64,000 nucleotides of DNA, from NCBI GenBank assembly GCA_903833275.1, contig CAILEP010000030.1, positions 21,846 to 85,845 of the forward strand, read 5' to 3'. The stretch's first letter is position 1. Each line of letters begins with the position of its first letter. Below, one piece after another: positions 1 through 7,715 of the stretch. The DNA comes from an uncultured Bdellovibrionales bacterium (GTDB lineage Bacteria; Bdellovibrionota; Bdellovibrionia; Bdellovibrionales; UBA1609). The notes under the pieces are model-generated. The model had not been told where the DNA came from. It made no database searches and saw only the letters and a program-made list of their open reading frames with translations. A program made the position numbers and the translations under genes.

Positions 1-1
1 T

Positions 2-505
2 ACCGTGCTGACCCCACTCGACTTTTACGACTACCCCTGGAGTCACAGCCTGCTTATGGTGCTTGTCTGGGCGTTTTTGTTTGGCCTCACCTATTATCGA
101 TTTAAAAAATATCTTCGCGGGGCACTCGCTGTCGTAGTCGGCGTTCTCAGTCACTGGGTGCTCGATCTATTTGTACATCGGCCCGATTTGCCGATTTACC
201 CGTTTGGCGAACAGAAATATGGTTTTGGGCTGTGGGATACTCCTGTTGTCGCGATTGCATTAGAGCTGGTGATTTTTATTATCAGCGTGTGGTTCTATGT
301 TGGCGCCACTGACCCAAAAGATCGTTCTGGCAAGTACGGCATGATATTTTTGATCGCGCTTCTGGTCGCGATTTGGGCCGGCAACTTTATGGGGCCACCG
401 CCGCCAAATACGACAGCACTTGCAATCGTTGGCAACGCGCAATGGCTATTTGTCTTGATGGGCTATTGGGTCGATCGGCACCGAAATATCACATCCTTAT
501 CATAA
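2..505 (+). CDS. Membrane protein of the metal-dependent-hydrolase-like family, 5' end cut by window
   Basis: The reading frame is open to the first base of the window, so the true start lies upstream. The visible 167 residues hold about four hydrophobic segments and begin at the typical internal stretch TPLDFYDYPWSHSLL. A second landmark, SHWVLDLFVHRPDLPIYP, follows. Both are familiar from small inner-membrane proteins annotated as membrane-bound metal-dependent hydrolase-like, whose full length is near 200 residues. The His and Asp in the SHWVLD segment lie at a membrane edge and could bind metal, but no activity is established for the family. Family placement is fairly safe and function is unknown. 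Confidence 0.6.
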   Translation, partial: TVLTPLDFYDYPWSHSLLMVLVWAFLFGLTYYRFKKYLRGALAVVVGVLSHWVLDLFVHRPDLPIYPFGEQKYGFGLWDTPVVAIALELVIFIISVWFYVGATDPKDRSGKYGMIFLIALLVAIWAGNFMGPPPPNTTALAIVGNAQWLFVLMGYWVDRHRNITSLS

Positions 506-567
506 CGTCGGTCGGTCTTTGCTATAGATGAGTCGCGGTGTTATTCAGGTCTGTTAGTGAGGCCAAC

Positions 568-1221
568 ATGAATCTGCGATTTATTTTTCTCACTTCAGTC
601 TTGATGGTTTTTTTTGTGACCAGCCCAATCGTGGCCACTGCCGGTGCGGCTACCCAAAACGACGAAATTAATACAGCCAACGAGATTAATTTATTAGACC
701 CCTTCGACCCGTTTGCTCGCGATGCCGAGCAAATTCTTAAAGAGTACGATCGGGAGTACGAGCGCGAAACAGGTTTGCCGTCACATTTAAACTCAAATAA
801 TTTTTTATTTTTTGAGGAGGGCTGTCAGCGCGAATCATGTGCTGTTTTTGTTAAAATAGAAAAATCAGAGCAGCGGCTTTATCTGTATGTTGGCGGCCAA
901 CTTGAATCGGTTTGGCCAATTTCAACCGGAGTTTCAGGTCGTGAAACCCCAAATATGGATACGCACCCTGACGGTCGAATTTATGATGCCTACACATCAA
1001 AACGATTTCCGGGTGGAAACTACAATGGCATGGGCAATATGCCCTATGCGGTTTTTGTAAAGGGTGGCGTGGCCATTCATGGTACGGGGCGATCAAATTG
1101 GGCGGCACTCGGTCATGAGGCGTCACATGGTTGTATTCGACTGCATCCAGATAACGCCCTTCGTTTCAATCGGTTGGTTCGATCGGCTGGCATTGATAAC
1201 GTTTGGGTTACCATTGAGTAA
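568..1221 (+). CDS. Exported L,D-transpeptidase (YkuD domain)
   Basis: This 217-residue protein has a signal peptide (about residues 1-28, ending near TAGAA) and a C-terminal YkuD domain. The domain carries the catalytic signature HGTGRSNWAALGHEASHGCIRL, in which the Cys of SHGCIR is the nucleophile. Family members cross-link peptidoglycan through meso-diaminopimelate bridges or attach proteins to it in the periplasm. I chose the ATG at 568 over an in-frame upstream start because GAGG precedes it at suitable spacing and a clean signal peptide follows. The residues between signal and catalytic domain (about 30-90) are acidic and look like a linker. No substrate-defining partner is visible nearby. 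Confidence 0.85.
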   Translation: MNLRFIFLTSVLMVFFVTSPIVATAGAATQNDEINTANEINLLDPFDPFARDAEQILKEYDREYERETGLPSHLNSNNFLFFEEGCQRESCAVFVKIEKSEQRLYLYVGGQLESVWPISTGVSGRETPNMDTHPDGRIYDAYTSKRFPGGNYNGMGNMPYAVFVKGGVAIHGTGRSNWAALGHEASHGCIRLHPDNALRFNRLVRSAGIDNVWVTIE

Positions 1222-1346
1222 TTTCGATTTGATATCTAAATAATTTTTGAACAAATTTTTATCGTCTAAGATTTTGACATCCGAAATTCGCCACAGCATG
1301 GTGATCAGTCGGTATTGATTTGAACTTTTAAATCTTAGAGGGGCAT

Positions 1347-1844
1347 ATGGCGAAAACTAAATTCAAAACTCAACCAGCAAATACAACGGGCGACCTACCG
1401 CAAGTCGGGCAGGCCGTGAAATTTTCAAAGCTAGTCAAAAATAATTTGACCGAAGTTTCACTTGAAGACTTTGCGGGTAAAAATAAATTGCTCAATATTT
1501 TTCCGAGTGTGGACACTGGGGTTTGCGCGACCTCTGTGCGAAAATTTAATCAAGAGGCAGCGAATTTAAAAAATACGGCCGTGCTGAATATTTCTGCCGA
1601 TTTGCCCTTTGCACAGGCGCGCTTTTGCGGGGCTGAGGGCATCTCAAACTGCGAATCGCTTTCAACCTTTAGAAGTAGCTTTGGTAAAGATTGGGGGGTT
1701 CAGATGGCAGATACCCCACTCGCGGGGCTATTGGCCCGAGCCGTAATTGTTCTTTCGGCTGATAATAAAGTTCTTTATGTCGAGCTTGTGCCTGAGATTA
1801 CTCAGGAGCCTAATTACCAAGCCGCATTGAAGGCGCTTCGCTAA
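1347..1844 (+). CDS. tpx: Thiol peroxidase (Tpx-type peroxiredoxin)
   Basis: This 165-residue atypical two-Cys peroxiredoxin reduces hydroperoxides with electrons from thioredoxin. The peroxidatic Cys60 lies in the motif PSVDTGVC and the resolving Cys94 in FAQARFC, the spacing expected of Tpx (Cys61 and Cys95 in E. coli). Length and motif order match the family throughout, and no signal peptide is present, so it acts in the cytoplasm. AGAGGGG stands seven bases before the ATG. The next gene follows after two bases, so the two are probably cotranscribed. A thioredoxin that could serve it is encoded at 20347-20718. Confidence 0.93.
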   Translation: MAKTKFKTQPANTTGDLPQVGQAVKFSKLVKNNLTEVSLEDFAGKNKLLNIFPSVDTGVCATSVRKFNQEAANLKNTAVLNISADLPFAQARFCGAEGISNCESLSTFRSSFGKDWGVQMADTPLAGLLARAVIVLSADNKVLYVELVPEITQEPNYQAALKALR

Positions 1845-1846
1845 TT

Positions 1847-2077
1847 ATGAGTACGGAAATCGTAAAAAATGGTTTGTATCGCCATTATAAAAATAAACTC
1901 TATCGAGCTTTAGATGTCGTGCGACACAGCGAGACGCTTGAGGAGCTCGTATTATACCAGGCGCTCTACGAGAACAAACTCGGTAAACTTTGGGTGCGAC
2001 CTAAAGAAATGTTTTTAGAAGAAATCGAAATCGACGGCAAAATGCGCCGAAGATTTGAGCCCGTCGACGAAAGGTAA
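1847..2077 (+). CDS. DUF1653 family protein
   Basis: This 76-residue cytoplasmic protein is essentially one DUF1653 domain. It shows the family landmarks G-x-YRHYKNKLY near the N-terminus, a central HSET-x-E-x-LV-x-Y segment, and LWVRPKEMF towards the C-terminus. No biochemical function is established for the family. It starts two bases after the tpx stop codon, so translational coupling with tpx is likely, although the pairing alone does not prove a link to peroxide defence. Confidence 0.8.
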   Translation: MSTEIVKNGLYRHYKNKLYRALDVVRHSETLEELVLYQALYENKLGKLWVRPKEMFLEEIEIDGKMRRRFEPVDER

Positions 2078-2087
2078 TGCCGTACCT

Positions 2088-4049
2088 TTAAGTTAGTTTG
2101 ATTGGCAAGATAACCATCGTGAGCCCCGACCATTGAAGTCGTTTTTGTAGGCCGTAGGCTGTTTCATTGTGAAGAATTCGGTGTGACCATGATTCTTTTT
2201 CGAAAATCAATTTGCCGGTAAAAAATGTCGAGTTCGGAAATTCTTCGCGCACTTTGATGCAAAGATCATTGCCGGTTTCGGCGATCTCAGTCCCAACCGC
2301 GAAGCGGGCGGCGGCGCCAAGACCCAATCGTTGGGCAGTGGTTTGGTATTTTCTAAGCGTAGTTTCGGTCTCAATTTTTAAGTGATCGATGGCGTCTTGG
2401 CCTTTGAACACTCCAGAGTCAATAACGGCCACCGAAACAAAGACCAAATTTTTGTAAACTCCTGGGAAGGTCGTTAAAATATTTTTGATAGTTTGAAGCC
2501 CCAAGCTGCCGTAGCCTCCAACGAGCACCACAGCGGTTCGAGCCTTGACGTCGATTGGTTGCAAATTAGGCTCGGGTAGGTAGAGCGATTTCATGTCGAC
2601 ATGCAAATGCCGCAGCTTTGTCGCAACGTCGACGTAATGAGATTTAACCCAAAAGCAAAGACTAACAAGCAAAGTGGTGATCATGAGAGTCACCCAGCCA
2701 CCGTGCATGAATTTTTCGGTGATTGTGATGACAAGAATGGTCGCGCAAAAAACAAAGCCAACGGTAAAGAGGGCGACCGCTTTCTTCCAGTGCACTTTGG
2801 TTTTTCGCTCTTCGATGTAGTGCTTAAGCATGCCGAAAATAGAAAGTGAAAAGGTCAAAAATACGTTAATTGAGTACATGACGAGCAAATGGCTAATGTC
2901 ACCGTCGGTGTAGAAGAGAGCGGCGAGAGCAGCGCCACCCATTAAGAGAATGCCATTGCCGGTGGTCAGGCGGTCAGAGAGCGCGGCGAAACGTCTCGGC
3001 AGCCAAGAATCGACGGCCATATTGGCGAGAACGCGGGGGCCATCAATGAAACCAGTTTGCGCGGCCACGATAAGCAAAAGGCCTTCGGCGAGTAACGAGA
3101 CAATGACGAAGACCCCGCCAAACGGGATGTTGGTCGTCATTTTTTCAAATAACACGGCATTGAGGGTTTTGCCGTCGACGGGTTGAACCTTCCAGAGCAA
3201 ATAGCAAAGGAGCAGGCCAGAGGCGGTGAATGCGAGAGAGATGGCCATGTATATCATCGTTCGTTTTGCGGTGTGCACTCTTGGTTCGCGCATAATTGGT
3301 AAACCGTTTGAGACCGCTTCGATACCCGTGTAAGTACCGCCACCCAAAGAGTAGGCGTGCACAAGTAACATGAGCAGTGCGGCCCATCCGATGGTCGAAC
3401 CGCCCGTGACAAAGCCGGTGTGCACGGTGGTCACCGTCGCTTGCATTTCTGGGATATGACCTAGTATGCCGCCCAATATTGCGATGACGTGAGTGATTAG
3501 AAAAATAATAAAAATTGGGGCGAGAAATAAAACAGATTCTTTTACTCCGCGCAGGTTTAAAACGATCAGGGCGACGATGAAGAACGCTTCGAGTGCAAGT
3601 TTGTGGGCGATCCAGGTTGGTGGCAAAAAGCTAAAAAGAGCATCGCCGGCGCCTGCGATTGAGGTTGTAATTGTTAGAATGTAATCGACCAAAAGCGCCG
3701 AGCCTGAAAGGACTCCTGATTTTCGCCCCAATAATTTACTTGCGACCACGTATCCGCCGCCACCGTGCGGAAAGTCTTCGATGATTCGAGAGTAACAAGC
3801 CGAAATCACGATAATGGTAAAGGCCATCAAAATAACGAGCAAAATAGCCAAGTACGTGTGCTCGCCTAATGTTCGATAGGCTTCGTCAGGGCCGTAAGAG
3901 CTTGAAGAAAGACCATCGGCGCCAAGACCAACCCAAGCGAGAAATGGCACAAGCGCGAGTTTGTGAAAAATAGAACTGTCGCCGAGCGGTTTTGGTTGGC
4001 CAATAATGACGTTGCGAACGCGATTCGAAAATGACGGCTCTGTGCTCAT
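2088..4049 (-). CDS. APC-superfamily permease, KimA-like (possible potassium uptake)
   Basis: This 653-residue inner-membrane protein has about twelve hydrophobic segments in residues 30-480 and a soluble C-terminal domain of about 150 residues. The N-terminal pattern, IGxPxPxG followed by GLGADGLSSSSYGPDEAY, resembles KimA/YdaO, a proton-coupled potassium importer of the APC superfamily whose C-terminal domain is cytoplasmic. Close relatives in databases are usually labelled amino acid permease, so the substrate stays open. The start at 4049 has AAGGAG (plus-strand positions 4059-4064) at good spacing and removes 19 residues from the longest frame. The leader contains a long inverted repeat (4096-4153). 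Confidence 0.75.
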   Translation of the reverse strand: MSTEPSFSNRVRNVIIGQPKPLGDSSIFHKLALVPFLAWVGLGADGLSSSSYGPDEAYRTLGEHTYLAILLVILMAFTIIVISACYSRIIEDFPHGGGGYVVASKLLGRKSGVLSGSALLVDYILTITTSIAGAGDALFSFLPPTWIAHKLALEAFFIVALIVLNLRGVKESVLFLAPIFIIFLITHVIAILGGILGHIPEMQATVTTVHTGFVTGGSTIGWAALLMLLVHAYSLGGGTYTGIEAVSNGLPIMREPRVHTAKRTMIYMAISLAFTASGLLLCYLLWKVQPVDGKTLNAVLFEKMTTNIPFGGVFVIVSLLAEGLLLIVAAQTGFIDGPRVLANMAVDSWLPRRFAALSDRLTTGNGILLMGGAALAALFYTDGDISHLLVMYSINVFLTFSLSIFGMLKHYIEERKTKVHWKKAVALFTVGFVFCATILVITITEKFMHGGWVTLMITTLLVSLCFWVKSHYVDVATKLRHLHVDMKSLYLPEPNLQPIDVKARTAVVLVGGYGSLGLQTIKNILTTFPGVYKNLVFVSVAVIDSGVFKGQDAIDHLKIETETTLRKYQTTAQRLGLGAAARFAVGTEIAETGNDLCIKVREEFPNSTFFTGKLIFEKESWSHRILHNETAYGLQKRLQWSGLTMVILPIKLT

Positions 4050-4058
4050 TTGGAGCGG

Positions 4059-4064
4059 CTCCTT
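4059..4064 (-). promoter_or_regulatory. Ribosome binding site of the KimA-like permease
   Basis: AAGGAG on the minus strand lies nine bases before the ATG at 4049 and decides the start of the permease. It sits inside a small dyad (GGAGC, one base, GCTCC) that could partly hide it in the mRNA. Confidence 0.7.
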
Positions 4065-4095
4065 GAAGATTATAAGGTTGCTCTGTGCGTGCGGC

Positions 4096-4153
4096 CTTGC
4101 AATCAATTTGGCGTAAAGGGTCGCAGACTACTCTTGCGGCTATTGATTGCAAG
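4096..4153 (-). promoter_or_regulatory. 12-bp inverted repeat in the permease leader
   Basis: Arms 4096-4107 and 4142-4153 are perfectly complementary over 12 bp (CTTGCAATCAAT on the plus strand at the left arm) with 34 bases between them. The element ends 47 bases upstream of the permease start. In RNA it could form a long stem capping an internal domain. KimA genes in Firmicutes are under a c-di-AMP riboswitch, but I do not recognise that consensus here. A structured leader or a protein-binding site are both possible. Confidence 0.5.
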
Positions 4154-4260
4154 AATATTTGAGCGCATTCTAGGGGGCTTGCGATGCAGCGCAATTTGAA
4201 GTCATTTGCTTCTAAAATAACTTATCATTTCGGCTAGTTATGTATATTTTCTAGATCTAG

Positions 4261-4701
4261 ATGAAAGCCAATATAATTTGCTCCCAAATTGAATTTTCTT
4301 CGCCCGAATTTGCTAAGGCACTTCAAATTCGAACTGAAGTGTTGCGAAAGCCTTTGGGCTTGGTGTTTGCCACCGATGAGCTCAAGAAAGAGGTGGGCTA
4401 CTTTCACTTTGTGGCGGAGGTCAGCGGCCAAATTGTCGGCACGCTGATGCTTGTGCCGTTATCGACGTCGAAACTTAAAATGCGTCAAGTGGCTGTTTTA
4501 AAAAGCCATCAAGGTGTTGGTGTTGGTCAGGCTCTTGTTGAGCGGGCCGAAAAATTTGCGCGAGAAAATAGTTATCGCGAGATCGAGTTGCATGCACGCG
4601 ACACCGCAGTGCCGTTTTATTTAAAACTGGGGTATGAAATTTTCGGTGAAAACTTTCATGAAGTCGGAATACTTCATAGCGCGATGAAAAAGCTAGTTTG
4701 A
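4261..4701 (+). CDS. GNAT family N-acetyltransferase
   Basis: This 146-residue cytoplasmic protein fits a single GNAT domain. The acetyl-CoA binding motif A is visible as MRQVAVLKSHQGVGVGQALV (a Q/R-x-x-G-x-G/A type loop), followed by a conserved FYLKLGYEIFGENF motif B region near the C-terminus. The acceptor substrate is unknown. The architecture is closest to the small ElaA-like or general GNAT group. Its 3' end overlaps the convergent gene by nine bases. No strong ribosome binding site precedes the ATG; the ten bases directly before it form the palindrome CTAGATCTAG. Confidence 0.8.
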   Translation: MKANIICSQIEFSSPEFAKALQIRTEVLRKPLGLVFATDELKKEVGYFHFVAEVSGQIVGTLMLVPLSTSKLKMRQVAVLKSHQGVGVGQALVERAEKFARENSYREIELHARDTAVPFYLKLGYEIFGENFHEVGILHSAMKKLV

Positions 4702-6042
4702 ATTTTTCGAGGCGTTGTAAACGTGTACCACGCCTTCCGTTACAATCTCAGTAGCAAAGCCATCGGCCAGATGAATCTTCATTTTATAAGGGTAATCACC
4801 TGGTTCAAAGAAAAGAAAGCTCATCATTTCACCACTCGAAGCGGTGCCGCCGGGCTTGGTGTAAACGCCCTTCAATTTTTTCTGAAAATCAAATTCGACT
4901 CGAGCACTTGCCGAATTCATTACGGTTAGGCCGCGTTCGGCTGAGGCGGTAAAATCGACACGCGGAGGCCACTTTGCAGCATTCTGCCTGGTGATTTCAA
5001 CCATTTGAGTTGGAGGCAGCTTTGAAAAGTCAGAGTCGGCCGAGGGGAGAGCTTCGGGGATTTCTCCGGCTAAATCAATTTCGCCACGTAAACCAAAGTG
5101 ATCGCTCATCCAGCCGGTCTCGCCATCAACTTGCGCAGGGGCTGTGAAAACGCGCCCGAGCGAAGTGAAAAAAGGCTTTGGGATGTGAGCGTAAATGTAA
5201 TCGATGCGATTGGTTTCTTCTGGCCCGGCTTGAGACGGAAATTGCCCTGGCCCATGTACAACAGGATTGTACTCGGGGTCATCGACATCGCCGACAAGCG
5301 TATGCCCTGGGTCAAATGGGTGAGAGGCCTGCCAAAGATCGACAAATTCGGCGCCGCGAAGAGAGTTCATTTCTCTTGAGTTGGGGCCAGCATTAAAGTC
5401 GCCTGCGATAATAGTGAGGGTGTCGCGCCAATCAAGGCTGCTAAAATCGGCAAGCGCTTTCATCTTTTGAATCGCAAACTGAACCTGATCAATTCGGTCT
5501 TGAGAGCTGACGGTGCTAAGATGGGTGCTCCAGAGGCTTGCCATTTCGCCTGTGGGTAGAGTGATGTTGGCGCCGATCAGCATATTGACGCCGCCAAAGC
5601 CAATCCAAAAATTGTGGCCGTCACCCCAGGTCGGGGCACTGTGTGGCATCTTGTAATATCGTGCGTTTCGTAACTTAAGCCCTTTTTTGGCGATAATAGA
5701 AGTAGAGGTAACTAAGATCCCGGTGACACCGTCTTCGAAATGAGAAATAACATCCATATTCATTTCGCCAGCAAGCTCGGTGGCGAGGTTATTAAATTTG
5801 CCGAACGACCAACTTTCTTGAACAAAAACCACGTCGAGGTCATTTTCGTAAATATACTTTTTCAATGTAGCGAATCTGATCTTTTTTAATCGAGAATTTG
5901 TCTGCTCGGCATTGAAGTTGAGGCTGAGCATGCGAAGGGTACTCTGGTTTCGGTGCCTGTCGGCCTGCGCTGCAGTCGTAAAGACCAGAGAAAAGAGTAG
6001 TAGATAAACGGCTTTTCTGATTTGATATCTCAATGTGTACAT
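4693..6042 (-). CDS. Exported endonuclease/exonuclease/phosphatase-family hydrolase
   Basis: This 449-residue protein has a signal peptide (cleavage near AAQA, residue 27) and an EEP-fold catalytic domain at about 35-325. The metal and catalytic motifs are in order: E76 in VFVQESW, H174 in STHLS, D215 and N217 in GDFNA, NRIDYI near 280, and D314-H315 in SDHFGL. Secreted EEP proteins include sphingomyelinase C-like phosphodiesterases and extracellular nucleases. The long WGDGHNFWIGF insertion is more like the sphingomyelinase side, but substrate cannot be decided here. Residues 330-449 form an additional domain, probably beta-rich, of unknown role. Confidence 0.8.
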   Translation of the reverse strand: MYTLRYQIRKAVYLLLFSLVFTTAAQADRHRNQSTLRMLSLNFNAEQTNSRLKKIRFATLKKYIYENDLDVVFVQESWSFGKFNNLATELAGEMNMDVISHFEDGVTGILVTSTSIIAKKGLKLRNARYYKMPHSAPTWGDGHNFWIGFGGVNMLIGANITLPTGEMASLWSTHLSTVSSQDRIDQVQFAIQKMKALADFSSLDWRDTLTIIAGDFNAGPNSREMNSLRGAEFVDLWQASHPFDPGHTLVGDVDDPEYNPVVHGPGQFPSQAGPEETNRIDYIYAHIPKPFFTSLGRVFTAPAQVDGETGWMSDHFGLRGEIDLAGEIPEALPSADSDFSKLPPTQMVEITRQNAAKWPPRVDFTASAERGLTVMNSASARVEFDFQKKLKGVYTKPGGTASSGEMMSFLFFEPGDYPYKMKIHLADGFATEIVTEGVVHVYNASKNSN

Positions 6043-6178
6043 ATGTAAATGGCTATCGGCGTTTAAATTATGGCCGTACAGTCCGGTCTTAAATCGATAC
6101 GCAAAAAATAGCCGCGAACTCGAAATCTGTAAGTGAACGTGAATGTCATCTGGACAATGGTCGGGAGCTCACCAAGAA

Positions 6179-6907
6179 ATGACAAATACAAAACAATTTG
6201 AGAGTGCGGCCCAAGCCCACATGGCAAAATCATTTCGCTATTACGATCTAATTATGGCCGCCTTTGTCACAATCCTTTTGTGCTCGAATTTAATTGGTGC
6301 CGCGAAAGTCTGCACGCTTTGGGGTTTCACATTTGGCGCCGGCGTTTTGTTCTTTCCGATCAGCTATGTGTTTGGAGATATTCTCACTGAAGTTTACGGT
6401 TACGCGCGCTCACGAAAAGTGGTTTGGGCGGGTTTTGCGGCAATGATTTTTGCTTCGTTTATGAGTTGGTTTATTTTGTCATTGCCGGCGGCACCGGGGT
6501 GGAACTTTCAGCATGAATACGAAGTCGCTTTCGGAAACGCCTGGCGCATAGTTGGGGCCTCGCTAACAGCTTATTTTGCCGGTGAATTCACCAACTCTTT
6601 TACTTTGGCAAAAATGAAGATTCTCACTAAAGGGCGCTGGCTTTGGACCCGAACTGTGGGCTCGACCATCGCGGGCGAGGGCGTCGATTCTATCATCTTT
6701 TACCCTCTCGCTTTTTGGGGGATTTGGGATGATGGTCTTGTGATTAAAGTAATGATCACAAACTATTTTTTAAAAGTCGGTTGGGAAGTTTTAATGACCC
6801 CGCTCACTTATAAAATTGTGGCGTTTTTAAAACAAAAAGAAAAAGAAGATTATTACGACTATCACACTAATTTTAGCCCATTTAGTTTGAATACTCCTAA
6901 AAATTAG
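6179..6907 (+). CDS. yhhQ: Queuosine precursor transporter (YhhQ/VUT family)
   Basis: This 242-residue integral membrane protein has about six hydrophobic segments. Family landmarks are CSNLIGAAKV, FPISYVFGDILTEVYGY and the late segment VGSTIAGEGVDSIIFYPLAF. YhhQ proteins import preQ0/preQ1 for queuosine modification of tRNA. The ATG at 6179 is preferred because GGGAG precedes it at 11 bases; an upstream in-frame ATG at 6143 would add 12 polar residues. No queuosine synthesis genes are in the window, which would suit a salvage role. The PAP2 gene follows after 16 bases and may be cotranscribed. Confidence 0.88.
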   Translation: MTNTKQFESAAQAHMAKSFRYYDLIMAAFVTILLCSNLIGAAKVCTLWGFTFGAGVLFFPISYVFGDILTEVYGYARSRKVVWAGFAAMIFASFMSWFILSLPAAPGWNFQHEYEVAFGNAWRIVGASLTAYFAGEFTNSFTLAKMKILTKGRWLWTRTVGSTIAGEGVDSIIFYPLAFWGIWDDGLVIKVMITNYFLKVGWEVLMTPLTYKIVAFLKQKEKEDYYDYHTNFSPFSLNTPKN

Positions 6908-6923
6908 AATTCAATTATCAGAT

Positions 6924-7715
6924 ATGAAAAAAATATTTAAGCACGTGATCTGCTGTATGGTCTTGGGCTCAGTTCTTTCGGCGTGGGCTGAAACATCTAA
7001 GTCGACTGACGGCTTTTGGCAAGAAGCCGGCCGTGATTTCACCTCGCCGGTCACAACTGATGCAAAAAATATTTTGCTGCCGGGCACGTTGCTGACGGGG
7101 CTGTTGCTGCTCGAAAAGAAAAATATTTCTGACCCAATTCAAGATTCGGTTTCAACGCGCAGGCCATTGGGTTCGAGTTCAAAGTATGGCGACCTAATGG
7201 GTCAGGTTGTGCCAAACGCAATCTATGCCGGTTCGATGTGGGCCTACAGTTATTTTGAAAAGAGCGCGCTGGCCGAAGAGCAGGCCCTCGTCATGGTGAA
7301 GGCCACATTATATTCTGGTATTTTTACTGATGTTTTTAAAGCCATTGCTCGAGAAGAGCGACCGGATAGTAGCAACAATCAATCTTTTCCGTCGGGGCAT
7401 TCAACCTCGGCCTTTGCCTTTGCATCCGTTGTGCACGCAGAGCATGGGTGGGCTTGGGCGGTGCCAGCCTACGCCCTCGCTTCTTTTGTTGGCTACAGTC
7501 GTATCAACGACAATAAACACTACTTTCACGATGTTGTGGCGGGGGCTGTGGTCGGCACAAGCTATGGTTTTGGTTTGCATTATCGTTCGCTAAAACAAAA
7601 GCCCCGCGGAGATAGCGCCGCGGCGATCCGTAGAGCGCCACGGGGCTACGAATACAGTTTTATGCCGGTTGTGGCCCATGATTTCGCAGGGCTTAGTCTT
7701 TTCGGCGAATTCTAA
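6924..7715 (+). CDS. Exported PAP2-type phosphatase
   Basis: This 263-residue protein has an N-terminal signal peptide or anchor (residues 1-22) and a type 2 phosphatidic acid phosphatase domain. The three-part active-site signature is clear: KAIAREERP, then PSGHS, then SRINDNKHYFHDVVAG, in which the last His-x-x-x-Asp forms the nucleophile pair. Family members remove phosphate from lipid phosphates such as undecaprenyl pyrophosphate or phosphatidic acid at the outer face of the inner membrane. Its stop codon abuts the stop codon of the convergent LtaS-like gene. A functional tie between the two, both possibly acting on phospho-glycerol or lipid substrates, is only an inference. Confidence 0.85.
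   Translation: MKKIFKHVICCMVLGSVLSAWAETSKSTDGFWQEAGRDFTSPVTTDAKNILLPGTLLTGLLLLEKKNISDPIQDSVSTRRPLGSSSKYGDLMGQVVPNAIYAGSMWAYSYFEKSALAEEQALVMVKATLYSGIFTDVFKAIAREERPDSSNNQSFPSGHSTSAFAFASVVHAEHGWAWAVPAYALASFVGYSRINDNKHYFHDVVAGAVVGTSYGFGLHYRSLKQKPRGDSAAAIRRAPRGYEYSFMPVVAHDFAGLSLFGEF

Noticed and set aside
1274..1302. TTGACA with a 17-base spacer before tpx
   Set aside because: The -35 is perfect but the -10 (CATGGT) matches only three of six bases, so I did not list it as a promoter.
2088..4049. KUP-type potassium transporter
   Set aside because: The N-terminal signature and the size of the C-terminal domain fit the KimA/APC group better than Kup.
4069..4074. Perfect -10 (TATAAT, minus strand) in front of the permease
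   Set aside because: A transcript from it would start within the ribosome binding site and no -35 lies at proper distance; chance A/T sequence in the leader is more likely.
6043..6178. preQ1 riboswitch before the YhhQ transporter
   Set aside because: An A-rich stretch follows a possible stem, but the conserved pseudoknot elements of the known preQ1 classes are not visible.
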